A DNA stretch of 64,000 nucleotides from Streptomyces tailanensis (GTDB lineage: Bacteria; Actinomycetota; Actinomycetes; Streptomycetales; Streptomycetaceae): the NCBI RefSeq assembly GCF_008386495.1, contig NZ_VTHJ01000006.1, positions 1-64,000 of the forward strand, read 5' to 3'. Under the pieces are notes generated by a model that saw only the letters and a program-made list of their open reading frames with translations, had not been told where the DNA came from and made no database searches. A program made the translations under genes and the position numbers. Every line of letters begins with the position of its first letter. The first letter of the stretch is position 1. Positions 16,591 to 24,107 of this stretch are shown piece after piece.

Positions 16591-17970
16591 GTGAGCGCAT
16601 CCGACATCCCAGAGGTCCGCCGGCAGATGGCCCGGCTCGCCGCCGACGGCATCGACGTCGTCCGGGTGACCTATCCCGACCTGCTCGGCACTGACCGGGC
16701 GCGTGATGTGCTGCTGGAGGAGTTGCCCCGGGCCTGCGAGCACGGGCTCGCCTTCTGTCGAGCCGTATACCACACCACCCCACAGGGCGATGTCGTCCCG
16801 GTGGCGGGCGGTCTCGACGCCGGACTGCCCGACATCTCCGTACGACCGGACCTCGACACCCTGGTGAAGCTGCCCTGGGAGCCGGGGGTGGCCACCTGTC
16901 TCGGCGAGGTGATCGACCCGGCGACCGGGTCACCCGCGCCGGAGTCCCCCCGCGACCTGCTGCGGGCCGTACTCGCCCGGTGTGCCGAGCACGGGCTGCG
17001 ACCGGTCGTCGGCCCGGAGCTGGAGTACTACCTGTGTGAACCCGAACCCGGACCCGAACGCGAACCCGGGACGGGGCCGGCGAGCGGCTGGCGTCGTTAC
17101 GCCGGGGACTCCGGGGTCGTCTACACCGCCGGGCTGCGCGCCGACCCCGACAACCATCTGCTGCGCACCCTGCGCCACGTCCGCGACCTGAACATCGGGG
17201 TGCTGAGCGGCAACCACGAGTTCGACGGCGGACAGTTCGAGATCAACCTCGTGCACTCGGAGGCCCTGTCGGCCGCCGACCGCGCCTTCCGTTTCAAGGC
17301 CGCGATCAAGGAGCTGGCCCGTCGCGAGGGCAGGCTCGCCACCTTCATGGCGAAGCCGTTCAACGACGCCGGCGGCTCCGGCTTCCACCTCCATCTGTCG
17401 TGCGAGGACGCGGAGGGTCGCAATCTCTTCGACGACGCCTCCGGCCCGTACGGGCTGTCCAGCACGGCCCGCCACGCGGTCGCCGGGGTCGTCGCACACG
17501 CCCCCGCCCTCGCCGCGCTGCTCAACCCGACGATCAACTCGTACAAACGCTTCGGGCCCGACACCCTCGCCCCGTGGCTGATCGACTGGGGGCTCGACAA
17601 CCGCAGCGCGATGGTCCGCATCCCGCCGGAGCGCGGTTCCGGCGCCCGTCTCGAACTGCGGCTGGGTGACGCCAGTGCCAATCCGTACCTGGCCGTCGCG
17701 GGCACCGCAGCCACCGCGCTGCTCGGTGTCCTGGCGGGCGAGGAACCGCCGGCGCCGCTGAAGGGCTACGGGTACGACACCAGCAGGTCCGCCCTGCTGC
17801 CCACGACCCTGACCGAAGCCCTCGACGCACTGGAGGCGGACACCGCCCTGGCCGAGGTGCTCGGCAAGGACTTCGTCTCCTCCTTCCTCTCCTACAAGCG
17901 GAACGAGGTCGAGCGCTTCCGACGGCACGTCACCGACTGGGAGTTCACCGAGTACGCCTACCACCTGTGA
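16591..17970 (+). CDS. Glutamine-synthetase-like gamma-glutamyl-amine ligase
   Basis: A 459-residue type I GS-fold protein. Metal and substrate motifs include GPELEYYL near residue 148, the NHEFDGGQFEIN segment and the ATP-site motif GGSGFHLHLS. NPTINSYKRF and RIPPERGSGARLELRLGDASANPYL follow. Length matches GlnA, but sequence is of the divergent PuuA/GlnA3/GlnA4/IpuC type that gamma-glutamylates amines rather than ammonia. GTG 16591 has GGAG upstream. It is first in a rightward pair with a P450. A GS-like gene beside a P450 is known from mycobacterial morpholine/piperidine degradation. Pairing with a PuuD-like hydrolase in the same locus supports gamma-glutamylation of an amine substrate. 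Confidence 0.85.
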   Translation: MSASDIPEVRRQMARLAADGIDVVRVTYPDLLGTDRARDVLLEELPRACEHGLAFCRAVYHTTPQGDVVPVAGGLDAGLPDISVRPDLDTLVKLPWEPGVATCLGEVIDPATGSPAPESPRDLLRAVLARCAEHGLRPVVGPELEYYLCEPEPGPEREPGTGPASGWRRYAGDSGVVYTAGLRADPDNHLLRTLRHVRDLNIGVLSGNHEFDGGQFEINLVHSEALSAADRAFRFKAAIKELARREGRLATFMAKPFNDAGGSGFHLHLSCEDAEGRNLFDDASGPYGLSSTARHAVAGVVAHAPALAALLNPTINSYKRFGPDTLAPWLIDWGLDNRSAMVRIPPERGSGARLELRLGDASANPYLAVAGTAATALLGVLAGEEPPAPLKGYGYDTSRSALLPTTLTEALDALEADTALAEVLGKDFVSSFLSYKRNEVERFRRHVTDWEFTEYAYHL

Positions 17971-18021
17971 CAGCCACCCGTGACAGCCGCTCCCGAAGTT
18001 CTTGACGCAAAGGATCCATCG

Positions 18022-19308
18022 ATGGCCGAGACCCCCACCACCACCGCCGTGTACGAACCCCTGCCCCTCAAAGACGTCGACCTCGCCGACCTGGACAACT
18101 TCACGGACGGCGTCACCCCGTGGCGGATGTTCCACACCCTGCGCCACGAGGACCCGGTGCACTGGCAGCCGGAGGAGGCCCCCAACTCCGGTTTCTGGGC
18201 GGTGACCCGGCACGCGGACATCGCCCGTGTGGACCGCGACGCCGAGACCTTCACCTCCACGAGGTTCGTGAACCTGGAAGAGGTCGACGACGACCAGATC
18301 AAGAAGCGCGCCTCCATCCTGGAGCTGGACGGTGTACGGCACCGCGCGCTCCGCAGCGTGATCCAGCGGCAGTTCGGCGCGAACGTCATCAACAGCTACA
18401 CCGACTTCCTGCGCGGCCTGACCGCGACCACGCTTGACACGGCCCTCGCCAAGGGCAGCTTCGACTTCGTCGCCGATGTCTCCGCCGACTTCCCCATCAA
18501 CGTCCTGGCCAGGCTGCTGGACGTGCCGCCTGCGGACAACCAGAAGCTCATCGACTGGGGCAACCGGATCATCGGCAACACCGACCCCGACTACGCCGAC
18601 GTCCTGCTGCACAGCGCGGAGAGCGAGCAGTACCGCGATCTGCCGTTCCGCTCCCCCGCCTCCCTGGAAGTCTTCGAATACGGCCGTGAACTGGCCCGGC
18701 AGCGGCGCGGCGGCGACGGCGCGGATCTGGTGTCGAAACTGGTCAACACCATCCCGCGCGACGGAGTCCCACTCTCCGCCCAGGACTTCGACAACTACTT
18801 CCTGCTGCTCGTCGTGGCGGGCAACGAGACCACCCGGCACACCATCTCCCACTCGATGCTGGCCCTGCTCCAGCACCCCGAGCAGCTCGCCAGGCTCAAG
18901 GACGCCCCCTCCCTGATCCCGGGGGCGGTCGAGGAGTTCCTGCGCTGGGCCTCCCCCGTCTACCACTTCCGCCGCACCGCGACCCGTGACGTCGAACTCG
19001 GTGGCAAGCAGGTGAAGGAGGGCGACAAGGTCGTCATGTGGTTCGCCTCCGGCAACCGCGACGAGGAGGTCTTCGGCAACCCGTACGACTTCGACGTCAC
19101 CCGCGCCGACAACGACCACGTCACCTTCGGCAAGGGCAGCCCCCACCTCTGCCTCGGCAATCTGCTCGCCCGGACCGAGATCCGCATCATGTTCGAGGAG
19201 CTGATCCCCCGCCTCGCGGACATCCGCCTCGCCGGTGACGTGCCCCGCGTCCGCTCCAACTTCGTAAACGGAATCAAGAAACTGCCGGTCGAGGTGACAT
19301 TGGCCTGA
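18022..19308 (+). CDS. Cytochrome P450
   Basis: A 428-residue soluble bacterial P450. The I-helix oxygen-activation motif is LLVVAGNETTRHTISH, the ExxR pair is EEFLRW, and the haem-binding loop is FGKGSPHLCLG with the axial Cys. The spacing resembles CYP124/125/142-type loops (FGGGGPHFCLG). ATG 18022 is chosen because AAAGGA lies 8 bases upstream; GTG 17980 is an alternative. It follows the GS-like gene by 51 bases, and its electron donors are the divergent ferredoxin and reductase. Expected chemistry is hydroxylation or oxidative C-N or C-O cleavage of the pathway substrate; which one is unknown. Confidence 0.9.
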   Translation: MAETPTTTAVYEPLPLKDVDLADLDNFTDGVTPWRMFHTLRHEDPVHWQPEEAPNSGFWAVTRHADIARVDRDAETFTSTRFVNLEEVDDDQIKKRASILELDGVRHRALRSVIQRQFGANVINSYTDFLRGLTATTLDTALAKGSFDFVADVSADFPINVLARLLDVPPADNQKLIDWGNRIIGNTDPDYADVLLHSAESEQYRDLPFRSPASLEVFEYGRELARQRRGGDGADLVSKLVNTIPRDGVPLSAQDFDNYFLLLVVAGNETTRHTISHSMLALLQHPEQLARLKDAPSLIPGAVEEFLRWASPVYHFRRTATRDVELGGKQVKEGDKVVMWFASGNRDEEVFGNPYDFDVTRADNDHVTFGKGSPHLCLGNLLARTEIRIMFEELIPRLADIRLAGDVPRVRSNFVNGIKKLPVEVTLA

Positions 19309-19426
19309 GGGGTCGGGCCCCTGCCGGGCCGGAAAAGTCGGTCCCGGCCGCGGGGCGGATGAATCCGCGGGAGACCGGTGTTGAATGCGAGGGACAGCAT
19401 CTGTACGTGACAGCAAGGGAGTTGTC

Positions 19427-19876
19427 ATGCCTCTTGAGGGCGAGTACGTGCCGAGTCCGACGCAGTGGGTGCGCGAGCAGGTCGAGTTGTACGAGAGCTC
19501 GGGTGGCACCAGAGGGACGACGCTGATGGACACCGGTATGCCCGTCGTCGTCCTCACCACGCGCGGCGCGAAGAGCGGCAAGATCCGCAAGACTCCGCTG
19601 ATGCGCGTGGAGCACGACGGGCGGTACGCGGTCGTGGCCTCGCAGGGCGGCGCGCCCAAGCACCCGGTCTGGTACCACAACCTCAAGTCCGACCCCCATG
19701 TCGAAATCCAGGACGGGCCCGCGCGCCAGGACATGACGGCACGAGAGGTCACCGGGACCGAGAAGGCCGAGTGGTGGGAGCGCGCGGTCGCCGCGTACCC
19801 GCCGTACGACGACTACCAGAAGCGGACCGACCGGGAGATCCCCGTCTTCGTGCTGGAGCCGTCGACCGGGCAGTGA
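19427..19876 (+). CDS. Deazaflavin-dependent nitroreductase-family protein (DUF385)
   Basis: A 149-residue protein of the F420-binding Ddn-like split-barrel family. Characteristic text is [20 protein letters not shown] followed by [20 protein letters not shown], which forms the cofactor-binding region. The ATG at 19427 has AAGGGA upstream. It is separated from the P450 by about 120 bases with no clear terminator, so it may or may not share that transcript. Members reduce nitro-compounds, quinones or enones with F420H2; substrate here is unknown. Confidence 0.85.
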   Translation: MPLEGEYVPSPTQWVREQVELYESSGGTRGTTLMDTGMPVVVLTTRGAKSGKIRKTPLMRVEHDGRYAVVASQGGAPKHPVWYHNLKSDPHVEIQDGPARQDMTAREVTGTEKAEWWERAVAAYPPYDDYQKRTDREIPVFVLEPSTGQ

Positions 19877-19884
19877 CCGCCTTC

Positions 19885-19932
19885 TTGGCAGTCGGCTTGG
19901 CAGTCGGCTTGGCAGTCGGCTTGGCAGCCGGC
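19885..19932 (+). repeat. 12-bp tandem repeat, four copies
   Basis: Four adjacent units TTGGCAGTCGGC occupy 19885-19896, 19897-19908, 19909-19920 and 19921-19932; the last has one change (C for T). They lie just after the stop of the DUF385 gene in a 403-base gap (19877-20279). Confidence 0.85.
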
Positions 19933-20001
19933 GAAAAGCCGGGAGAAAAATCTTCGATTCGGTGCGCATGATCACTCACGCACCGGGCACACGAGGATCA
20001 G

Positions 20002-20032
20002 GCCCCGCCGCGTTCCCCCGTCGCGGCGGGGC
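20002..20032. terminator. Strong hairpin terminator
   Basis: Perfect 11-base arms GCCCCGCCGCG (20002-20012) and CGCGGCGGGGC (20022-20032) with a loop containing CCCCC are followed by TTT. It likely terminates rightward transcripts from the P450/DUF385 region. Confidence 0.75.
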
Positions 20033-20071
20033 TTTCCGCTGCCCTCCTCGCGGCCCGGGCGTCCGTCACAT

Positions 20072-20143
20072 CGTCTCCGTGTCCGCCGTCGTCTCCGTAT
20101 CTGTTGTCGTCTCCGTGTCTGCTGTCGTCTCCGTGTCTGTTGT
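20072..20143 (+). repeat. 18-bp tandem repeat, four copies
   Basis: Four 18-base units of the form CGTCTCCGTGTCTGTTGT with up to three substitutions occupy 20072-20089, 20090-20107, 20108-20125 and 20126-20143. They lie between the terminator at 20002 and the reductase gene at 20280. Frames through them would encode Val/Ser or Thr/Asp/Glu repeats, but none has a convincing start, so I treat them as non-coding. Confidence 0.75.
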
Positions 20144-20279
20144 CCGGCTCACCTTCGCCGATTGCCCCGAGTGGTCCCGCTCACACCGTGGGGTGCGCGG
20201 AAAACGGGGAACTCTCACCAGTGCAGACGCAATGCGGACGTAAGGCAGACGTATCCGGATGGATCGGGAGGAAGGCCAG

Positions 20280-21296
20280 ATGAGCGTCGGCGAGGGGAAC
20301 GAGCAGTACGGCAGGAAGGCGTTCAAGCGGTCCAAGAGCCACTTCACGGACCGGATCACCGCCGACGGCCGGGACGGCTGGCCCGTGGAGGCAGGCCGCT
20401 ACCGGCTGGTCGTCAGCCGTGCCTGTCCGTGGGCGAGCCGGGCGGTGATCTCCCGGCGGCTGCTCGGCCTGGAGGGGGCGTTGTCGTTGGCCGTGGCCGA
20501 CCCGATCCAGGACGACCGCAGCTGGCGGTTCACCCTGGACCCGGACGACCGCGATCCCGTCCTGGGCATCCGGTTCCTGAAGGAGGCGTACGACGCCCGG
20601 GAGAGCGAGTATCCCGGGGGTGTCAGCGTCCCGGCGATCGTCGACGTACCCAGCGGCGAGCTGGTCACCAACGACTACCAGCGGCTCACCCTCGACCTCG
20701 CCACCGAGTGGACGAACCTGCACCGCGCGGGCGCGCCCGACCTGTATCCGGCGGGGCTGCGCGACGAGATGGACGCGGTGATGGCCGAGGTGTACGAGGA
20801 CGTCAACAACGGCGTGTACCGGGCGGGGTTCGCCACGGGCCAGGAGGAGTACGAGGAGGCGTGCGACGCGGTGTTCCGTCGGCTTCAGGCGCTGTCGAAG
20901 CGGCTGACCCGGCGGCGTTATCTCGTCGGCGACACGATCACCGAGGCGGACATCCGGCTGTTCACCACGCTGGTGCGGTTCGACCCCGTCTACCACGGTC
21001 ACTTCAAGTGCAACCGCTGGAAGCTGGCGGAGGACCGGGTGCTGTGGGCGTACGCCCGTGACCTCTTCCAGACCCCGGGGTTCGGTGACACTGTCGACTT
21101 CGACCACATCAAACGGCACTACTACCGGGTGCACACGGGCATCAACCCGACCGGCATCGTGCCGCTCGGCCCCGATCTGTCGGGCTGGCTCACGCCCCAC
21201 CAGCGCGAGGAGCTGGGCGGCCGCCCGTTCGGCGACGGGACGCCGCCGGGGCCGGTGCCCGCCGCCGAGGTCGTGCCCCCGCAGGGGCGTCCCTGA
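20280..21296 (+). CDS. Xi-class glutathione-transferase-like hydroquinone reductase
   Basis: A 338-residue member of the ECM4/YqjG (glutathionyl-hydroquinone reductase) family. The active-site Cys lies in SRACPWASRAVISRRLLGLE near residue 47, and the all-helical C-terminal domain follows (DTITEADIRLFTTLVRFDPVYHGHFKCN). ATG 20280 is chosen because GGGAGGAAGG precedes it; ATG 20259 overlaps that site. Streptomycetes make mycothiol rather than glutathione, so the physiological thiol is probably mycothiol. It may detoxify quinones formed by nearby aromatic oxidation, but it is not in that operon. Confidence 0.88.
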   Translation: MSVGEGNEQYGRKAFKRSKSHFTDRITADGRDGWPVEAGRYRLVVSRACPWASRAVISRRLLGLEGALSLAVADPIQDDRSWRFTLDPDDRDPVLGIRFLKEAYDARESEYPGGVSVPAIVDVPSGELVTNDYQRLTLDLATEWTNLHRAGAPDLYPAGLRDEMDAVMAEVYEDVNNGVYRAGFATGQEEYEEACDAVFRRLQALSKRLTRRRYLVGDTITEADIRLFTTLVRFDPVYHGHFKCNRWKLAEDRVLWAYARDLFQTPGFGDTVDFDHIKRHYYRVHTGINPTGIVPLGPDLSGWLTPHQREELGGRPFGDGTPPGPVPAAEVVPPQGRP

Positions 21297-21333
21297 CCAC
21301 CGGCGACATCGCGACGCGAAGGAGGAGAGCCAG

Positions 21334-21630
21334 ATGCCCAAGAGGAAGAAACTCCCCCTGGCCTACAAGCCCCTCGGCTTCACCCTCGGCTGGGTGAGCG
21401 GGGCGCTGGCCTCGATGGCGTTCCGCGCGACGTGGAAGGCGATCCGCCACGAGGACGACGCGCCCGACGCGCTGGACCGGGATCGCGGCTGGGGCGAGGT
21501 GCTGCTCGCCGCCGCCGTGCAGGGCGCGATCTTCGCGGTCGTACGCAGCGCGGTGGACCGCACGGGCGCCAAGGCCATCGAGCGGTCCACCGGGGTGTGG
21601 CCGACCGCCGAGAAGGGCGGCCGGGACTGA
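21334..21630 (+). CDS. DUF4235 small membrane protein
   Basis: A 98-residue protein matching the DUF4235 family common in streptomycetes. A basic N-terminus (MPKRKKLP) leads into a hydrophobic stretch LGFTLGWVSGALASMAF, and a second hydrophobic segment EVLLAAAVQGAIFAVVRSAV follows. ATG 21334 has GAAGGAGGAG upstream. It lies 37 bases after the hydroquinone reductase gene and is probably co-transcribed. Function is unknown. Confidence 0.8.
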   Translation: MPKRKKLPLAYKPLGFTLGWVSGALASMAFRATWKAIRHEDDAPDALDRDRGWGEVLLAAAVQGAIFAVVRSAVDRTGAKAIERSTGVWPTAEKGGRD

Positions 21631-21636
21631 CGTTCC

Positions 21637-22029
21637 TCAGCCCGACTTGGGTGCCGTGGGGTGTTCGCGGCGCAGCGTGAAGGAATGGCCGGCCGGGTCG
21701 GAGTAGCCACGCTCCTCGAACGGCCCGGTCGGCTCATTCGTGTCCACCGGGCGCCCGCCGAGGGAGACGATCCGCCGCTCGGCCTCGTCGAGGTCCTCGA
21801 CGTAGAAGTCCAGATGGGTCTGGAGCGAGTTCTCGGGGCGCGGCCAGCTCGGCGGGGTGGCGTTGACATCGCGGCGGAACGCCAGCCGGGTGCCACAGGC
21901 CCCCTGGATGTCGACCCGGTTGGCCGTCGCGTCCGTCTCCTCGGCGTCGAGCAGTCCCGTGTAGAACGCGGCGAGCCTCTCGGGTTCGGCGCAGTCCAGC
22001 ACCACGAGGCCTGCCTGTACCAGTGCCAT
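21637..22029 (-). CDS. VOC (glyoxalase/bleomycin-resistance) family protein
   Basis: A 130-residue vicinal-oxygen-chelate fold protein with two beta-alpha-beta-beta-beta modules; typical segments are VLDCAEPERLAAFYTGLL and HLDFYVEDLDEAERRIVSLGG. Such proteins are metal-dependent isomerases, dioxygenases or binding proteins. The substrate cannot be assigned. It is convergent with DUF4235, only 6 bases apart. ATG 22029 has GGAGG upstream. Confidence 0.85.
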   Translation of the reverse strand: MALVQAGLVVLDCAEPERLAAFYTGLLDAEETDATANRVDIQGACGTRLAFRRDVNATPPSWPRPENSLQTHLDFYVEDLDEAERRIVSLGGRPVDTNEPTGPFEERGYSDPAGHSFTLRREHPTAPKSG

Positions 22030-22102
22030 GTCTCCTCCGTGGGTCAGCTATACGACCCCCGGGTACCCCGCCAGCCGTACCCGACCGTCGTTGGTAATTT
22101 CC

Positions 22103-22137
22103 TGGACGACTGTCCAGCTATAGTGGACACCTGTCCA
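22103..22137 (+). promoter_or_regulatory. Double operator and promoter of DUF1304-tetR operon
   Basis: Two copies of the palindrome TGGAC-N4-GTCCA lie at 22103-22116 and 22124-22137, centres 21 bases apart, i.e. on the same DNA face. A TATAGT -10 box (22119-22124) lies between them. This is a typical layout for a TetR repressor controlling its own operon. Confidence 0.7.
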
Positions 22138-22178
22138 AGAAGTGCGGAAGCATCGAGTGAACAACGGAGTCTGTTGAC

Positions 22179-22541
22179 ATGGAGATAGTGGCGAATGTGC
22201 TGGTCGCTCTGGTGGCCTCGCTGCATGTGTACATCCTGGTGATGGAGATGTTCCTGTGGCAGAAGAAGCCGGGGATGGGGTTCCACGGCTTCGACGCGGA
22301 GCTGGCTCGGCGCACCGCCCCGATGGCGGCCAACCAGGGTCTCTACAACGGATTCCTCGCGGCCGGGCTGGTGTGGGGGCTGATCGCCGGTGACCCGACC
22401 GGCTTCCGGGTCCAGATCTTCTTCCTGGGCTGCGTGATCGTCGCCGGTGTGTACGGCGCGGCCACCGCCAACCGCCGCATCCTCGTCGCCCAGGCGCTCC
22501 CCGGCGCGCTCGCGCTGGCGGCCGTCCTCGTCGCCGGATGA
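22179..22541 (+). CDS. DUF1304 membrane protein
   Basis: A 120-residue integral membrane protein of the DUF1304 family with four predicted helices; it begins MEIVANVLVALVASLHVYIL and contains the conserved NQGLYNGFLAAGLVWG. Function is unknown, though the family is often next to TetR or MarR regulators. Its ATGA end overlaps the TetR start, so the two are translationally coupled. The upstream region carries a double palindromic operator. Confidence 0.88.
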   Translation: MEIVANVLVALVASLHVYILVMEMFLWQKKPGMGFHGFDAELARRTAPMAANQGLYNGFLAAGLVWGLIAGDPTGFRVQIFFLGCVIVAGVYGAATANRRILVAQALPGALALAAVLVAG

Positions 22542-23092
22542 CCGTGGAGGACCCCCGGGCCGCCCGCACCCGGGCCAAGCTGCGGGAAGCCCTCCTCGAC
22601 GAGTGCGCCCGGCGTCCACTGCCCGAGGTCAGCGTGGCCGCGCTGGTCCGCCGGGCGGGGGTCGGGCGGGCCACGTTCTACCTGCACTATCCGGATCTGG
22701 AGGCGCTGGCCGTGGACGCCTGCGCCGATGTCGTACGGGAGGCGGTGGAGGCCCTGCACGCATGGCGCGGCCGGCCCGACCCGGTGCGGGCGCCGGCGGC
22801 CCTGCCGGAGTTCTTCGCCGGTCTCGCCCCGCACGCCAACCTGTACCGTGCCCTGCTGCTCCCGGGTGGCGGCGGCCCGCTCGGCCACGTCCTGCACCGG
22901 GACCTGCGCGCCTACAGCCTGCGTGAACGCGAGCTCGCCGGTGCGGCGGACGCCCCGCTCGTGGCCTCCGCCGTGTCGGCCACCTTCGCGGGCGTCCTCG
23001 CCGACTGGCTGCACGGCCTCATCGAGGCCACCCCGCAGGAGATCGCCGACCAGGCCTGGCAGTTGCTGGTCGCGCTGCACCGCAGCCGATGA
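22538..23092 (+). CDS. TetR-family regulator
   Basis: A 184-residue repressor. The N-terminal helix-turn-helix is evident: KLREALLDECARRPLPEVSVAALVRRAGVGRATFYLHYPDLEALAVD. The C-terminal ligand domain resembles TetR_C_33-like regulators. ATG 22538 overlaps the DUF1304 stop. It very probably binds the two TGGAC-N4-GTCCA sites at 22103-22137 and regulates its own operon. The ligand is unknown. Confidence 0.88.
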   Translation: MTVEDPRAARTRAKLREALLDECARRPLPEVSVAALVRRAGVGRATFYLHYPDLEALAVDACADVVREAVEALHAWRGRPDPVRAPAALPEFFAGLAPHANLYRALLLPGGGGPLGHVLHRDLRAYSLRERELAGAADAPLVASAVSATFAGVLADWLHGLIEATPQEIADQAWQLLVALHRSR

Positions 23093-23105
23093 GCACCACG
23101 CCCGG

Positions 23106-23971
23106 TCAGGCGCAGCCGTGGCCCTCCGCCACCTCGGGCCACACCTCGACGCCGTCGGGGGTGCGCACGTACACCTTCGACGGGTCGTCCGCGACGAGCC
23201 ACAGCGCCCGGTCCTCGTAGCGGTACCCGGTGTTATGCGCGTTCTCGGGCATCCGTACGCCGCTGTCGTAGGCGGAGGTGAGCATGCCGTCGGGCAGGAC
23301 GCCCTCGGGGTCTCGGGCGTACAACCGGCCATCCTCGTCGGCGTCGCCGCCCAGGGACAGGAAGTGGGCCGTCTGCCAGCCGCAGTGCTCCGCACCCGCG
23401 GACGTGTGCACCTTGGTGATCGGTACGCGCCTGCCGTTCTCGTCGGTCCAGATCTCGTACCACCGCGAGCCGGTGAAGCTCGCCGGGAGTTCGGCCGGGT
23501 CGCAGGAGGCGCTGGTCTCCGGGCCCCAACCGGGGCTGCCTTCCGGTCCTTGGCGACGATCACGGCGACCTTGGTCTTTCCATCGACGTCGTAGGAGAAC
23601 AGAACGCGGTCCTTCTCCTCGCGCTCGACGCGGTAACCGGAGCTCGGGACGTCGGGCACCTCGATGTCGAAGTACGCCTTCAACCCCTCCTCGGGCGTGT
23701 CTCCGCCGTCGTTCTCACTCCAACCGCCGGGGCCGCCTCCGCCCGCGTAGATCGCGCCGTCGCACTCCAGCGCCCTCCCGGCCGCGCCGGACTCGATCTC
23801 CATCGCCCTTACGCCGTCTTCGTCGACCTCCCGGTGCGGCACATGGAGCGGCCCGTCGTACGGCGCGGCCGGAGGGCTGCCCTCGACCAACAGACCGCCC
23901 TCGGTCTCGCCTCCGCACCCCACCGCCGCCATGGCCAGGACGAGTACCGTCGCCACGCGTCTCGCGCACAT
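23106..23971 (-). pseudogene. Secreted lipoprotein gene with frameshift
   Basis: The N-terminal part, starting ATG 23971, has a lipoprotein signal (VLVLAMAAVGC) and continues sensibly to about VIVAKD near 23545. The frame then becomes Arg/Pro-rich nonsense. Another leftward frame carries sensible protein from about 23544 (GSPGWGPETSASCDPAELP, then FTGSRWYEIW) to the stop at 23106 (ending EVAEGHGCA). Restoring one base near 23545-23550 would give a ~288-residue lipoprotein. This is either a real inactivating deletion or a sequence error. Function of the family is unknown to me. Confidence 0.7.
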
Positions 23972-24008
23972 CCCCCGCTCCTCCCTGAATCGAAGCTCTC
24001 CGGAACAC

Positions 24009-24057
24009 CGAACGTCCGGTGTCCCTCCTGTGACGCGGAAGGGACCCGGGACGTTCG
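24009..24057. terminator. Long hairpin between convergent-side genes
   Basis: CGAACGTCC (24009-24017) pairs with GGACGTTCG (24049-24057), and inside it GTCCCT (24021-24026) pairs with AGGGAC (24040-24045). It follows the alcohol dehydrogenase operon in the leftward direction and probably ends it. Confidence 0.6.
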
Positions 24058-24107
24058 ATGATCGGCGGGGAGGAGGCTCGGTGGATCCGCAGTGAATCCG
24101 CGGTGGA

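Noticed and set aside
16930-19752. A 940-codon minus-strand frame opposite the GS-like and P450 genes.
   Set aside because: Shadow frame; the plus-strand genes have clear catalytic motifs and ribosome-binding sites.
19749-19979. A minus-strand frame with KPTAK repeats resembling histone-like tails.
   Set aside because: Created by the 12-bp repeat; it runs antisense into the DUF385 gene and lacks a start signal.
20066-20359. A minus-strand frame ending in TDTETTADTETT-like repeats.
   Set aside because: Arises from the 18-bp repeat and overlaps the promoter and start of the reductase gene; no support for translation.
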